The position numbers were made by a program, and so were the translations under genes. From Shimia sp. Alg240-R146 (GTDB taxonomy: Bacteria; Pseudomonadota; Alphaproteobacteria; Rhodobacterales; Rhodobacteraceae), in NCBI RefSeq assembly GCF_947331465.1, contig NZ_CAMZOK010000001.1, positions 186,001 to 250,000 of the forward strand: a stretch of 64,000 nucleotides of DNA, written 5' to 3'. The notes under the pieces are model-generated. The model saw only the letters and a list, made by a program, of their open reading frames with translations, made no database searches and had not been told where the DNA came from. This document shows, piece after piece, positions 46,015-55,795 of the stretch. Each line of letters opens with the position of its first letter. The stretch's first letter is position 1.

Positions 46015-46589
46015 TGCCGACGCAAATAAACGTAGTATGCGCCGCTTCCCCCGTGACTTTGATGGGCCTCCGCGACCTGCAAAACGCAAGCGGCAAGCGG
46101 CGGCATAGACAGCCATTGGGGAACTTGGTGTTTCAAAACACCCCGCCGGGTCGGAATAGGACCGTCGTCAAACTTGCTTTTGCCTTTGCCGGTGATCACC
46201 AAAACAAGCCGCTTGCCCTCGGCATGCGACCGCATCACAAAACCGGTCAACGCGCCATGTGCCTGTTGCGCTGTCAGACCATGTAGGTCAATTTTACCTT
46301 CAGGCTTCAACTTACCGCGCTTGAGCCGACCAAAGGCCTTTTTGTCCATCTGAACCGGCTGTTTGGCCACGCGCTCGGAAATAGAAGGCATCAAGTCGTG
46401 CGCCCGGCTCGGTTTCTTCGATCTGGCACCAATCTCAAACGAACCGATACGCGGCGCTATCACTTTTTCGGGTTTCGGCTTTGGTTTGGACACCTCGATG
46501 CTGCGTGCTTCCGGCAAAAGCCGCTCCGCTGAGCTGGCCACTTTGCGCCACAGCTGCATTTCTTCTTCCGTCAAACGCCGGCGTTTCAC
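46011..46589 (-). CDS. Smr/MutS2-type endonuclease-domain protein
   Basis: 192 residues. The Smr domain fills the C-terminal half: IDLHGLTAQQAHGALTGF, LVLVITGKGKS, GVLKHQVPQWL and the final HGGSGAYYVYL, matching the LDxH, TGxG and H-x-GG motifs. The N-terminal part is basic and probably disordered. Smr domains nick DNA or cleave RNA on stalled ribosomes; the role here is not known. Stop codon overlaps that of the MFS gene; the start overlaps mltA by 4 bases. Confidence 0.88.
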   Translation of the reverse strand: MKRRRLTEEEMQLWRKVASSAERLLPEARSIEVSKPKPKPEKVIAPRIGSFEIGARSKKPSRAHDLMPSISERVAKQPVQMDKKAFGRLKRGKLKPEGKIDLHGLTAQQAHGALTGFVMRSHAEGKRLVLVITGKGKSKFDDGPIPTRRGVLKHQVPQWLSMPPLAACVLQVAEAHQSHGGSGAYYVYLRRH

Positions 46590-47623
46590 AGGATCGACTC
46601 CGGCAACATCGCATAGGCGCGTTGAATGGGCAGAAGCACAACCATCCGCCCCGGATCCTTCAGGCGCCCTGCGGCTTTCCCCGCCAGATCACCGGTGCCG
46701 AAAAAGATATCGGCCCGTTGCGCACCTTTGATCGCAGACCCTGTGTCCTGCGCAATCATCAGACGCCGCAGCGGGTTTTCCCCATCCTTCTCGATCCATA
46801 CAGGCGCCCCAAGCGGTGTGAATTTCGGGTCCACTGCCACCGTACGCATCGTGGTGATCGAACGGTTCATCGCTCCCAACGGGCCTTTGTCCGCCGCAAC
46901 GCGGCTGACCTCTCGAAAAAACACAAATGAATCGTTGTGTCGCAAAAGTTCGGCACCAGCGACTGGATTTCGCCGCACCCAATTTTTGATCACTTCCGCA
47001 CTCACCTGATGGCGATTGTATATTCCGCGCCGCACCATTTCAGCACCGATCGAGCGATAATTGCGCCCGTTGGATCCGCCATAGCCGACTCGAACCGTCG
47101 ATCCATCCGACATACGGATGCGGCCAGATCCCTGAATTTGCAGGAAAAACAGTTCAACTGAATCATCCACCCAAGCAATTTCCAGACCCCGCCCAGCCAA
47201 CACGTCGCTGGTTTCAATCTCACGGCGCGTCATCCACGATCCAGCACCACGCACTTCGGGCGGCATGCGATAAACAGGAAACCGGTATTGTCCGTAAGGG
47301 CTGCGCGCACCGGTAAGCTCCGGCTCAAAGTATCCGGTAAAAAGCGGATCAGCGCCGTCTTCAATCAAAACCGGCCGAAACAGCAACTCGAAAAACTTGC
47401 GTGCGCTGCTAAACCCGCGTGCGGCGGAACAGACGCTTTGCCAATCAGGCGCGTCAAAGTCACCGCAAGTATTCAAAAACACCTGCCGGGCGGCCTCATG
47501 GTCTTCTTGAGCCCACCCGTTCAGATCGTCATATGACAGAATTTTCAGCGATGTCTCAGACACCGCACCTCCTCCCGCCATCACAAGGACAGCGGTGATT
47601 GCTGCCCGAATGCGCTGGATCAT
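46586..47623 (-). CDS. mltA: Membrane-bound lytic murein transglycosylase A
   Basis: 345 residues. A signal peptide (about 1-22, no lipobox Cys) precedes the MltA domain: FTGYFEPELTGARSPYGQYRFPVY, VDDSVELFFLQIQGSGRI (split: TGYFEPELTGARS, FFLQIQGSGRI), and the 3D domain with LGAPVWIEKDG and the catalytic-Asp region AQDTGSAIKGAQRADIFFG. It cleaves peptidoglycan glycan strands to 1,6-anhydro-MurNAc products, which links loosely to the amgK-murU pair. Overlaps timA and smr by 4 bases each. Confidence 0.93.
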   Translation of the reverse strand: MIQRIRAAITAVLVMAGGGAVSETSLKILSYDDLNGWAQEDHEAARQVFLNTCGDFDAPDWQSVCSAARGFSSARKFFELLFRPVLIEDGADPLFTGYFEPELTGARSPYGQYRFPVYRMPPEVRGAGSWMTRREIETSDVLAGRGLEIAWVDDSVELFFLQIQGSGRIRMSDGSTVRVGYGGSNGRNYRSIGAEMVRRGIYNRHQVSAEVIKNWVRRNPVAGAELLRHNDSFVFFREVSRVAADKGPLGAMNRSITTMRTVAVDPKFTPLGAPVWIEKDGENPLRRLMIAQDTGSAIKGAQRADIFFGTGDLAGKAAGRLKDPGRMVVLLPIQRAYAMLPESIL

Positions 47624-48276
47624 TCGCCCGTGGCAACAAGCTGCCAGTTAGGATCATCCGACCCCATGACGCGCGCAAAAGTCCAAACGTCTTTTTGGCG
47701 CTTAACCTGGCCTTCGCTGCCTTCCACGATGTCTCCGGCGCGGTCGCGTACAACCGATGTCAGCTCGCCGATGAATTTCACAGAAATCTCACCCTCACGG
47801 GTTTCGTCGTCGAAGCTTGCGGAATTGAGCGTTAATTCGCGCACGCCGATGAATTCGGCTTCGACGCTCAAACCCTGTGCCTCACGCCCATCCACAACCT
47901 GTGCAAAGCTCTCGTATACGTCCTTGCTCAGGAAGGGCAAAATCGACGCCATGTCCCCACCTTCAAAGGCCATGAGGATCATTTCGTAAGCGCCGCGTGC
48001 GCCTTGCAAAAAGTCGTTCACGCCAAAGTCTGGCTCCAAAGATTTCATCTTTGCCAATGACTTAGCGGATTCGCTGCCTTCTTCGGCATGGTCCAGAATG
48101 TCTTGATCCGGTCCACCTTCGATGACTTCGAGTGCGGGCCCGCGACGCTGTGGCGCTGATGCGCCTTCGCGCGGCGGTTCAAACCCCTCGCGGGTACCCA
48201 AAACGTTACGCAGACGCAGGATCAGAAACACGGCGATACCGGCAAGAACCAAAAGGCTAAAAAGGGGTGAGTTCAT
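47620..48276 (-). CDS. Tim44/TimA family protein
   Basis: 218 residues from ATG 48276. One N-terminal membrane segment (about 4-21, LFSLLVLAGIAVFLILRLRN), a short linker with EGFEPPREGASAP, and a C-terminal Tim44 domain: FLQGARGAYEMILMAFEGGD, ISVKFIGELTSVVRD, DVWTFARVMGSDDPNWQLVATGE. This is the alphaproteobacterial relative of the mitochondrial import protein Tim44 (TimA), thought to be an inner-membrane protein. It leads the timA-mltA-smr operon and is divergent from fxsA. Confidence 0.88.
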   Translation of the reverse strand: MNSPLFSLLVLAGIAVFLILRLRNVLGTREGFEPPREGASAPQRRGPALEVIEGGPDQDILDHAEEGSESAKSLAKMKSLEPDFGVNDFLQGARGAYEMILMAFEGGDMASILPFLSKDVYESFAQVVDGREAQGLSVEAEFIGVRELTLNSASFDDETREGEISVKFIGELTSVVRDRAGDIVEGSEGQVKRQKDVWTFARVMGSDDPNWQLVATGE

Positions 48277-48380
48277 AGGAACCTCGTGAAGGGCATTTAA
48301 ACAGAGCTGATTGCGACTTATGTATGTCACGCGACGGGTCAAGTCCACCTTGGCCAAGTAACGTTTGGAGTAAAGCAGAC

Positions 48381-48893
48381 ATGTGGCTTTTGTTGGCCTT
48401 TGTAGCGGTACCGCTCATCGAGATAGCCCTATTCATCAATGTGGGCGGAGCAATTGGCCTTTGGCCAACGCTTGCAATCGTCCTGGCAACCGGTTTTCTG
48501 GGCACCTGGCTGATGCGAACTCAAGGCATGATGGCACTTGGCAACCTTCAGCGGTCTTTCGCCGAGCTCAACGACCCGACCGAACCCTTGGCCCATGGGG
48601 CGATGATTCTGATTTCAGGCATGATGTTGCTGACACCTGGATTCTTTACAGACGCAATCGGGTTTTCTTTGTTGATCCCCGCAGTGCGGTCGGGCGTGTT
48701 CCACTACCTGCGGCGACGCGTAACTGTACAAAGCTTTTCGATGGGCGGCTCTCACACTACCCATCACCCCCGGACCCGCCCTGGCGATGACGTGATCGAC
48801 GGCGAGTTTTCAGAGGTAGATTCACCCGACCAATCCGCCGGTGACCCCCCACGTCATCCGCCTCTTCCGCCTTCAGGTTGGACAAAGCATTGA
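48381..48893 (+). CDS. fxsA: FxsA family membrane protein
   Basis: 170 residues from ATG 48381 (WLLLAFVAVPLIEIALFI); four membrane segments in the first ~115 residues, with GFLGTWLMRTQG and MMLLTPGFFTDAIGF typical of FxsA (suppressor of F exclusion of phage T7). The C-terminus is hydrophilic and rich in His and Pro. Cellular role unclear. The fxsA-secB order opposite timA-mltA is common in the group. Confidence 0.88.
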   Translation: MWLLLAFVAVPLIEIALFINVGGAIGLWPTLAIVLATGFLGTWLMRTQGMMALGNLQRSFAELNDPTEPLAHGAMILISGMMLLTPGFFTDAIGFSLLIPAVRSGVFHYLRRRVTVQSFSMGGSHTTHHPRTRPGDDVIDGEFSEVDSPDQSAGDPPRHPPLPPSGWTKH

Positions 48894-48950
48894 GACGGTT
48901 GGTCTGACCTGATAAGGAGCCTTCAAAACCTTATTTCTATGGAGTTCCAA

Positions 48951-49436
48951 ATGTCCGAAAACGGCACCGAAGCCACTCAGGCGCCACAGATCAAAATGAA
49001 TGTTCTGACCCAGTTCGTGCGCGATATGTCGTTCGAAAATATCCTTGCGCAAAAGGGGGCTTCGGGCAACGCTCAGCCTGATGTGCAGGTGCAGGTCAAT
49101 CTGGACGCCAAAAAGCGGACCTCAGATCACCAGTACGAAGTGGCGATCAAGCTCAACATCACCTCCAAGAACAAGGATGATGACAGCGAAATGTTCATCC
49201 TCGAGCTGGATTACGCCGGTGTTTTCCACGTCGAAGGTGTGCCAGAGGATCAGTTGCACCCGTTCCTGCTCATCGAATGCCCGCGCATCCTGTTCCCATT
49301 TGTGCGCCGCATCGTATCGGACGTGACACGCGATGGTGGCTTCCCGCCGCTGAACCTCGACAACATCGATTTTGTGGCACTGTATCGTCAGGAAATCGCC
49401 CGTCGTCAGGAGCAACAGGACCAGCCGGTCAACTAA
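48951..49436 (+). CDS. secB: Protein-export chaperone SecB
   Basis: 161 residues from the ATG at 48951 (SENGTEATQAPQIKMNVLTQF). SecB binds unfolded precursors and hands them to SecA. Visible: QFVRDMSFENILAQKG, VEGVPEDQLHPFLLIECPRILFPFVRRIV (split: PEDQLHPFLLIECPR and LFPFVRRIV), and GGFPPLNLDNIDFVALY. Length and all conserved stretches are normal. Confidence 0.95.
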   Translation: MSENGTEATQAPQIKMNVLTQFVRDMSFENILAQKGASGNAQPDVQVQVNLDAKKRTSDHQYEVAIKLNITSKNKDDDSEMFILELDYAGVFHVEGVPEDQLHPFLLIECPRILFPFVRRIVSDVTRDGGFPPLNLDNIDFVALYRQEIARRQEQQDQPVN

Positions 49437-49466
49437 GATTTCGGGCGCTGCCTTCCGGGGCGGCGC

Positions 49467-50204
49467 CTATCCCAGTTTGGACCAAAGCGCGTCCTCGCCC
49501 ATCTTTTCGACAAATTCTTTGTGCGCAGCTTCTTCTTCCGATGTCAGTCGTGTCGCCAGCTTTTGCGGACGCGGGGCAGCGCGCCAATCGTCTTGCGCAT
49601 TTCCGCCTTTTGACTTGTTGCCGGGACCGGACGCCAGCACCAGATCGGGCTGTCTCCCTCCAATAAGTTCAAGATAAACTTCCGCCAGAATTTCAGAGTC
49701 CAACAGCGCGCCGTGTAACGTCCGCGCCGAATTGTTTATGCCAAAGCGACGGCACAGGGCATCCAGCGACGCAGGGGATCCGGGAAATTTGGTTCGGGCA
49801 ATTTCTAGCGTGTCCAACGCGCGGGCCATCGGAATTTGCGGCAGGTTCAACCAGCTCAACTCTGCATTGAGAAACTTCATATCAAACTTGGCATTGTGGA
49901 TCACAAGCCGACTGTCATTGCCGATGAAATCCAGAAACTTTTGGCCAAATGCAGAAAAAACCGGTTTGTCTGTCAACGTGACCTCGCCGGCCTCCGGCGG
50001 TCTGGGTACGGCCAGCAAATCCGGACCGATCCCGTGCACACCAAACGCCTCCTCCGGCATGCCGCGCTCAGGGTTGATGTAGACGTGAAATGTTTCGCCC
50101 GTCGGCAGGTGATTATAAAGCTCCAGCGCCCCGATCTCGACAATCCGGTCACCCGAAAACGGATCAAACCCTGTGGTCTCAGTATCCAGTACGATCTCAC
50201 GCAT
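49467..50204 (-). CDS. dnaQ: DNA polymerase III epsilon subunit (3'-5' proofreading exonuclease)
   Basis: 245 residues from ATG 50204; four extra upstream frames of sequence belong to coaE. DEDDh exonuclease motifs: Asp7 and Glu9 in [11 protein letters not shown], Asp in [13 protein letters not shown], and His/Asp in [19 protein letters not shown]. The C-terminal tail ([19 protein letters not shown]) should bind the polymerase alpha subunit. The start lies within the coaE 3' end (8-base overlap); part of the maf-aroE-coaE-dnaQ operon. Confidence 0.95.
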   Translation of the reverse strand: MREIVLDTETTGFDPFSGDRIVEIGALELYNHLPTGETFHVYINPERGMPEEAFGVHGIGPDLLAVPRPPEAGEVTLTDKPVFSAFGQKFLDFIGNDSRLVIHNAKFDMKFLNAELSWLNLPQIPMARALDTLEIARTKFPGSPASLDALCRRFGINNSARTLHGALLDSEILAEVYLELIGGRQPDLVLASGPGNKSKGGNAQDDWRAAPRPQKLATRLTSEEEAAHKEFVEKMGEDALWSKLG

Positions 50205-50790
50205 CTGCCAATTGCCCTCTGATGGTCTGCACAATCTTCTCCACTTGCGCCCGCGCATGGTCAAGCGTGTCCGTCAAAACAACATAGTCCGACTTCGCAA
50301 CTTTAGCCTCATTCGGCAGCTGTTTCGCGCGAATTTGCTCAAACTGCGCCTCGCTCATCGTGCCCCGCGCCAAAACCCGTTCTCGTTGTAGTTCCGCGGG
50401 AATAGAGACGCATGCAACAGCATCCATTGCTGCGTCTCCACCTGTTTCAAACAGAATGGGGATGTCAAAAACCAGAATGTCACTTTCAGCACTTTTCACG
50501 AAATCCGCCCGATCTTTAGCAACCAACGGGTGCACAATGGCCTCAATCTGGGTCAAAAGGCTCGCATCCTTCTGGATCGCGTCCCGCAATTGATCTCGGG
50601 ACACCGCGCCATCCAAAATAGCGTCGGGACAAATCGCGGCCATTGGCATGACCGCCGCGCCACCCTTTGCATACAAGCGATGCACTGCCGCATCTGCATC
50701 CCAAAGCGCACAGCCGTGATCGACGAACATCTGCGCAGTTGTCGATTTCCCCATGCCAATCGACCCGGTCAATCCCAGCTTGAAGCTCAT
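50197..50790 (-). CDS. coaE: Dephospho-CoA kinase
   Basis: 197 residues. P-loop [17 protein letters not shown] at residues 6-22, [26 protein letters not shown] and the C-terminal [18 protein letters not shown] match CoaE, the last step of coenzyme A synthesis. Overlaps aroE (4 bases) and dnaQ (8 bases). Confidence 0.95.
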   Translation of the reverse strand: MSFKLGLTGSIGMGKSTTAQMFVDHGCALWDADAAVHRLYAKGGAAVMPMAAICPDAILDGAVSRDQLRDAIQKDASLLTQIEAIVHPLVAKDRADFVKSAESDILVFDIPILFETGGDAAMDAVACVSIPAELQRERVLARGTMSEAQFEQIRAKQLPNEAKVAKSDYVVLTDTLDHARAQVEKIVQTIRGQLADA

Positions 50791-51620
50791 GCCAAAACCG
50801 CTCGGCGCGTGGCCAGATCCACCGTTGGCCGCCGCCCGAACCAGCGCTCAAATCCCGGGACGGCCTGATGCAGCAACATGCCAAGCCCGTCGACTGTTTG
50901 ACATCCCTTGGCCGAGGCGGCCTCCAACAAAGGTGTGCGCAAAGGTGTGTACACAAGATCTGTCACCAAGGTTTCCGCCCGAAGCCCATCCAAAGGCACG
51001 CGCAATTCCGCCTTACCAGCCATGCCAAGTGACGTGGTATTCACCAGCGTATTGGCCTCTTCAAGGATATTGCCAGCCTGTACCCATTCCGCAACTTTCA
51101 CCCGCGCACCAAAATCTTCGCGAAGCTTGTCGCTGCGCACCCGCGTCCGGTTGGTCAGCAAAATTTCCGGAACACCAGCATCCAGCAAAGACGCCACAAC
51201 CGCACGCGCCGCACCGCCCGCGCCAAGCACAACCGCGGGACCGCTTTTTGGTTCCCAATCCGGCGCATTCTGGCGCAAATTTTCAATGAACCCGTAGCCG
51301 TCTGTATTGTCGCCAAGAATGGTCCCGTCATCGCGAAAAATCAGCGTATTCACTGCACCGATCAACGTGGCCCGATCGGTGATCTGATCTACAAACTGCA
51401 TCACGCGCTCTTTGTGAGGAATCGTGACATTGCAGCCGACAAACCCCATCTTCGGCATTGCCCTAAGTACATCACCCAGATCGTCTGCCTTCACTTCAAG
51501 CGGTATATAATGTCCAGGAAGGCCCATTTCGCGCAGCCAATGACCGTGAAGCACCGGAGATTTTGAATGGGCAATCGGATCGCCGATCACCCCTGCAAGG
51601 GGGATAGAAGGCAGTGTCAT
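50787..51620 (-). CDS. aroE: Shikimate dehydrogenase
   Basis: 277 residues. Substrate residues in GVIGDPIAHSKSPVLH, catalytic Lys in CNVTIPHKERVMQF, NTDGYGFIENL and the NADP motif VLGAGGAARAVVASL; NTTSLGMAG and the late GLGMLLHQAVPGFERWFG. Reduces 3-dehydroshikimate in aromatic amino-acid synthesis. ATGA-type overlaps with maf and coaE. Confidence 0.95.
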   Translation of the reverse strand: MTLPSIPLAGVIGDPIAHSKSPVLHGHWLREMGLPGHYIPLEVKADDLGDVLRAMPKMGFVGCNVTIPHKERVMQFVDQITDRATLIGAVNTLIFRDDGTILGDNTDGYGFIENLRQNAPDWEPKSGPAVVLGAGGAARAVVASLLDAGVPEILLTNRTRVRSDKLREDFGARVKVAEWVQAGNILEEANTLVNTTSLGMAGKAELRVPLDGLRAETLVTDLVYTPLRTPLLEAASAKGCQTVDGLGMLLHQAVPGFERWFGRRPTVDLATRRAVLA

Positions 51621-52216
51621 GTTTGTAGGTCTCCCCGCAGTGTAAGATAGGATAGTATTTCAACAAGCGGCATCCCGAGAACCGTAAAATAGTCTCCATC
51701 GATTTTTTCAAACAATCGCACACCCTCTTCCTCAAGTTTGTAGCAACCCACCGAATGGCGAATGCTGTCCCAGTTGCGTGCAAGGTATGCATCCAGATAG
51801 CCATCGCTAAACTTACGCATAAAAAGTCGAACCGTTCCGACAAACCTCCAAACCGGCTCTCCGTTTTCGTAAAGAACCGCTGCGGAATGCAACATGTGTC
51901 GCTGTCCGCGCAGTTGGGTGAGCTGCGTCCGAGCGTGATCCACATCGATTGGCTTGGACATCACTTTACCTTGAAAATCCAGAACCTGATCACACCCAAG
52001 CACCAATGCGCCGGGAGTTTTCGCGCTGATCTTGCGGGCCTTGGCCTCGGCCAATGCATCCGCAATGTCTCGTGGCGTGGCGCCTTCCGCTTCCAGCGAT
52101 CGACGGATCATTTCCTCGTCAACGCGACCGGGGTTTATATCAAACTCAACCTCTGCATTTCGCAAAAGCTGTGCCCGAATTTCGGACCCCGACGCCAGAA
52201 CAAGATTGGCATTCAT
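51617..52216 (-). CDS. maf: Maf-type nucleotide pyrophosphatase
   Basis: 199 residues: NLVLASGSEIRAQLL with the conserved Ser-Arg, VLGCDQVLDFQGKVMSKP and GCYKLEEEGVRLFEKIDGDYFTVLGMPL (split: CYKLEEEGVRLF and GDYFTVLGMPL). Maf proteins hydrolyse non-canonical or modified nucleoside triphosphates. First gene of the leftward operon leaving the putative origin; a DnaA-box-like 9-mer overlaps its start codon. Confidence 0.92.
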   Translation of the reverse strand: MNANLVLASGSEIRAQLLRNAEVEFDINPGRVDEEMIRRSLEAEGATPRDIADALAEAKARKISAKTPGALVLGCDQVLDFQGKVMSKPIDVDHARTQLTQLRGQRHMLHSAAVLYENGEPVWRFVGTVRLFMRKFSDGYLDAYLARNWDSIRHSVGCYKLEEEGVRLFEKIDGDYFTVLGMPLVEILSYLTLRGDLQT

Positions 52217-52627
52217 GTGGAAAACTCCGTGGACAGATCACCGTGAGATAGCAGGACTCTTTTTGGAAAGACTTTGCTAATTTTGCAAGCTGGGGATTTT
52301 CCTTCCATCTCAGGAGGATTTTCAAGAATTCCCGCACAGAGGATGAGGATAACGTGTCCTGTGGGGAAAGTCCGTGTTTTTCCAATCCATCCGCAGGTTT
52401 ATCCCCAGTTTCCCCTTTGGAATATTTGTCCTAAGCCATTGATATTAATATAAGTAATTCATGATTTCCCGACATGTTCAAAACTCAGAGAATGATTGTC
52501 CCTCCGTGGATAACTCCTTGGGTATCCCAATAATCCACAGAAACTGACGACCCTAAATAATCATCATCCTTTTCTATATTTCTTTATTTATTTAGAGAGG
52601 AGCAAAGCGATCCGGGAGAATGAAACC
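52217..52627. other. Candidate chromosomal replication origin (oriC)
   Basis: A 411-base gap between divergent maf and hemJ. DnaA-box-like 9-mers with one mismatch to TTATCCACA or its complement: TGTGGAAAA (52216-52224), TGAGGATAA (52344-52352), TTATCCCCA (52399-52407), CGTGGATAA (52505-52513), TAATCCACA (52531-52539); a two-mismatch copy is at 52360-52368. AT-rich stretches at 52421-52464 and 52552-52598 could unwind. The neighbourhood (maf-aroE-coaE-dnaQ on one side; mnmG-rsmG-parA-parB on the other) is that of alphaproteobacterial origins. Confidence 0.65.
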
Positions 52628-53077
52628 GTGGAATATATTCTGGCCGACATCTATCCATACGTTTTGTCCCTGCACATCATGGCGGTGATATCTTGGATGG
52701 CAGGATTGTTTTACCTGCCCCGCTTGTTTGTCTATCACGTTGAACGGGCTGAAACCGGCGACAATCTCGATGAAACTTTGAAGATCATGGAATTTAAGCT
52801 TCAGCGCTACATAATGGCACCTGCCAGCATTGTTGCGTGGGTTGCGGGTCTCATGCTTGTCTTCACGCCAGGTATTGTGGATTGGTCAGCGGTCTGGCCT
52901 TACACCAAAGCGATTTGCGTTATTGCCATGACCGGATTTGATCACTGGCTGATGCAGATGCGCAAGAAATTCGAACGCGGCGATAACACACTGACGGGCC
53001 GCCAATTTCGCATGATGAACGAAATACCAACGCTTCTGATGATTGTGATTGTCCTGTCAGTGGTTGTGAAGTTCTAA
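52628..53077 (+). CDS. hemJ: Protoporphyrinogen oxidase HemJ
   Basis: 149 residues from a GTG with GGGAG upstream; the nearby ATG at 52620 is in another frame. Four membrane segments and conserved residues of HemJ: LHIMAVISWMAGLFYLPRLFVYH with the essential His and Arg (split: LHIMAVISWMAG, LFYLPRLFVYH), KLQRYIMAPAS and RMMNEIPTLLMI. It oxidises protoporphyrinogen IX in haem synthesis. First rightward gene after the origin candidate. Confidence 0.92.
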   Translation: MEYILADIYPYVLSLHIMAVISWMAGLFYLPRLFVYHVERAETGDNLDETLKIMEFKLQRYIMAPASIVAWVAGLMLVFTPGIVDWSAVWPYTKAICVIAMTGFDHWLMQMRKKFERGDNTLTGRQFRMMNEIPTLLMIVIVLSVVVKF

Positions 53078-53166
53078 CGTGAATTGACTCAGACCGAGTC
53101 AGCGCTTAAATATCTGCCCAACTGGCCCGTCCGGGCTATGTGTCTTCCATGTACAAAAATGACGAT

Positions 53167-53184
53167 CCGCCCCAGCTTGGGCGG
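53167..53184 (+). promoter_or_regulatory. Hairpin in the rho leader
   Basis: CCGCCC (53167-53172) and GGGCGG (53179-53184) form a 6-bp GC stem with a CAGCTT loop, 15 bases before the rho ATG and just ahead of its AGGA site. A weaker TGACTC/GAGTCA hairpin lies further upstream. Possibly part of rho autoregulation; speculative. Confidence 0.3.
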
Positions 53185-53199
53185 GCACAGGATATTTCC

Positions 53200-54471
53200 A
53201 TGACACAAGAAAAGCTTGCTCTTGGCGATCTGAAGGCGAAAAGCCCCAAAGATCTTTTGGCGATGGCTGAAGAGCTCGAAATCGAAAACGCCTCTACGAT
53301 GCGTAAAGGCGAAATGATGTTCCAAATTCTGCGCGAACGCGCGGATGATGGCTGGGAAATCGCTGGCGACGGTGTGCTCGAAGTGCTGCAAGATGGCTTC
53401 GGCTTCTTGCGCTCTCCTGAAGCAAACTACTTGCCGGGTCCGGATGACATCTACGTTTCGCCTGAAATGATCCGTCAGCTCTCTCTGCGCACCGGTGACA
53501 CCATCTCCGGCGTAATGAAGGCTCCAGAGGACACAGAGCGCTATTTCGCTCTCACAGGTGTCTCTCAGATCAACTTTGAGGCCCCAGAGAAGGCGAAACA
53601 CAAAATCGCCTTTGACAACCTTACGCCGCTCTATCCGGACGAACGTCTGAAGATGGAGATCGAAGATCCCACCATCAAAGACAAATCCGCCCGTGTGATC
53701 GACCTTGTGGCCCCAATCGGCAAAGGCCAACGCTCCTTGATTGTTGCGCCGCCACGGACCGGTAAAACCGTGATCCTTCAGAACATCGCGCATTCAATCG
53801 AGGCTAACCACCCAGAGTGCTACCTGATTGTTCTGCTGATTGACGAACGCCCTGAAGAGGTCACCGATATGCAGCGCTCGGTAAAAGGCGAGGTGATTTC
53901 CTCTACCTTTGACGAACCTGCAACCCGTCACGTTGCCGTGTCGGAAATGGTGATCGAAAAAGCCAAGCGTCTGGTTGAACACAAACGAGATGTTGTGATC
54001 CTTCTTGACTCGATCACAAGACTTGGTCGTGCCTTCAACACTGTCGTGCCATCTTCGGGCAAGGTTCTGACTGGCGGTGTGGACGCAAACGCTCTGCAAC
54101 GGCCCAAACGTTTCTTTGGTGCGGCTCGCAACATCGAAGAGGGCGGCTCGCTCACCATCATCTCCACCGCGCTGATCGATACCGGATCGCGTATGGACGA
54201 GGTCATCTTCGAAGAATTCAAAGGTACAGGTAACAGTGAGATTGTGCTTGATCGTAAAGTGGCAGACAAGCGCGTCTTTCCTGCGATCGACATTCTCAAA
54301 TCCGGTACCCGGAAAGAAGAACTTCTTGTGGACAAGGGCGATTTGGCCAAAACCTTTGTTTTGCGCCGTATCCTCAACCCGATGGGCACCACAGATGCCG
54401 TGGAATTCTTGCTTGGAAAACTCCGGCAAACCAAGTCCAACGGCGATTTCTTTGATTCGATGAACACCTAA
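53200..54471 (+). CDS. rho: Transcription termination factor Rho
   Basis: 423 residues from ATG 53200 ([19 protein letters not shown]), the usual family start; a GTG/ATG region 20 codons earlier is not conserved. RNA-binding domain with [14 protein letters not shown], Walker [13 protein letters not shown], Walker [15 protein letters not shown], and the secondary RNA site [14 protein letters not shown]. Hexameric RNA helicase that ends transcription. 128 bases separate the hemJ stop from its start. Confidence 0.96.
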   Translation: MTQEKLALGDLKAKSPKDLLAMAEELEIENASTMRKGEMMFQILRERADDGWEIAGDGVLEVLQDGFGFLRSPEANYLPGPDDIYVSPEMIRQLSLRTGDTISGVMKAPEDTERYFALTGVSQINFEAPEKAKHKIAFDNLTPLYPDERLKMEIEDPTIKDKSARVIDLVAPIGKGQRSLIVAPPRTGKTVILQNIAHSIEANHPECYLIVLLIDERPEEVTDMQRSVKGEVISSTFDEPATRHVAVSEMVIEKAKRLVEHKRDVVILLDSITRLGRAFNTVVPSSGKVLTGGVDANALQRPKRFFGAARNIEEGGSLTIISTALIDTGSRMDEVIFEEFKGTGNSEIVLDRKVADKRVFPAIDILKSGTRKEELLVDKGDLAKTFVLRRILNPMGTTDAVEFLLGKLRQTKSNGDFFDSMNT

Positions 54472-54481
54472 AGGATGCGTG

Positions 54482-55780
54482 ATGGCCTACGTGGCTGACA
54501 CAATTTTCGCCCTAGCAACGGCCCCCGGTAAAGCGGGGGTCGCTGTCGTTCGTGTGTCCGGTTCTCGGGCGGCTGATACGGGCAGGGCACTTTTCGGGCG
54601 CTTGCCTGAACCTCGGCTCGCCGCGTTAAAGCTGTTGAAGGATCGGGACGGACGTCGCTTGGATCAGGCCCTCGTTCTCTATTTTCCGGAAAAGAACAGC
54701 TTCACCGGTGAGGAGGTTCTGGAGCTGCACTTGCACGGCTCCACCGCCGTGGTGAACGCAGTCTTGCGCGAACTGTCTGAGATGGACGGCCTGCGATTGG
54801 CTGAGGCGGGAGAATTCACCCGCCGCGCTTTGGAAAACGGGTGTTTGGATCTGGCACAGGTCGAGGGTTTGGCTGATTTGATCGATGCCGAAACCGAGGC
54901 CCAGCGGCGCCAGGCGCTGCGTGTGCTTTCGGGCGACCTTGGAAATCTTGCTGGCAAGTGGCGTACGGATCTCATCCGCGCTGCAGCGTTGATTGAAGCT
55001 ACGATTGATTTCGCCGACGAAGATGTCCCTGTCGACGTAACGCCCGAAGTGACAGGTCTTCTGGCTGGTGTGCGAGCAGAGCTGGATCGCGAAATCGCAG
55101 GCGTGGATACGGCTGAACGTATTCGCACGGGTTTTGAGGTTGCGATTCTCGGTGCGCCCAACGTCGGAAAATCCACTTTGCTGAATGCACTCGCGGGGCG
55201 AGAGGCGGCAATCACATCAGAATACGCCGGAACCACGCGTGATGTGATCGAAGTGCGGATGGAACTGAATGGTTTGCCTGTGACCCTGTTGGACACGGCT
55301 GGTCTGCGCGAAACAGATGATCACGTCGAAAGCATCGGTATTGAGCGCGCTCGCCAGCGGGCTGAGGCCGCGGATTTACGGGTGTTTCTTGTTGATGGCG
55401 ATACGCTTCCTGACTTTGCTCCACTTGAGAATGATGTGGTGCGCGTCGCCAAAGCCGACACGCTTTCCGATGCCAAAAATGCTATTTCCGGGAAAACTGG
55501 ATTTGGCGTCGGAGAGTTGATTGCTGAAATCACGGACAAGTTGTCGGATCAGGCTGGTCGCTCTGGCGTCGCCACGCGCGAACGCCACCGTATCGCTATG
55601 AAGCGCGCCTCTGAGTCATTGAATGCAGCGCGCGCCGTTCTCGAATTGGGTCCGGACCACTATGATGTAGGGGCAGAAGAGTTGCGTACAGCGATTCGAG
55701 CTCTTGATTCCATCGTCGGCCACGTCGATGTAGAGAACCTGTTGGATGAAATCTTCTCGAGCTTTTGCATCGGCAAATAA
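54482..55780 (+). CDS. mnmE: tRNA modification GTPase MnmE
   Basis: 432 residues from ATG 54482 behind AAGGA (a GTG one codon earlier is possible). N-terminal formyl-THF-binding domain with [22 protein letters not shown] (split: [14 protein letters not shown]), G-domain inserted in the helical domain: G1 [15 protein letters not shown]3 DTAGLR, and the C-terminal FCIGK with the catalytic Cys. With MnmG it modifies U34 of certain tRNAs (cmnm5U). Confidence 0.95.
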   Translation: MAYVADTIFALATAPGKAGVAVVRVSGSRAADTGRALFGRLPEPRLAALKLLKDRDGRRLDQALVLYFPEKNSFTGEEVLELHLHGSTAVVNAVLRELSEMDGLRLAEAGEFTRRALENGCLDLAQVEGLADLIDAETEAQRRQALRVLSGDLGNLAGKWRTDLIRAAALIEATIDFADEDVPVDVTPEVTGLLAGVRAELDREIAGVDTAERIRTGFEVAILGAPNVGKSTLLNALAGREAAITSEYAGTTRDVIEVRMELNGLPVTLLDTAGLRETDDHVESIGIERARQRAEAADLRVFLVDGDTLPDFAPLENDVVRVAKADTLSDAKNAISGKTGFGVGELIAEITDKLSDQAGRSGVATRERHRIAMKRASESLNAARAVLELGPDHYDVGAEELRTAIRALDSIVGHVDVENLLDEIFSSFCIGK

Positions 55781-55795
55781 CCTCGGGACTTGGGA

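Noticed and set aside
49444-49467. GC hairpin GGCGCTGCC/GGCGGCGCC between secB and dnaQ as a terminator
   Set aside because: A good 9-bp stem, but no T-run on either strand, so not listed as an intrinsic terminator.
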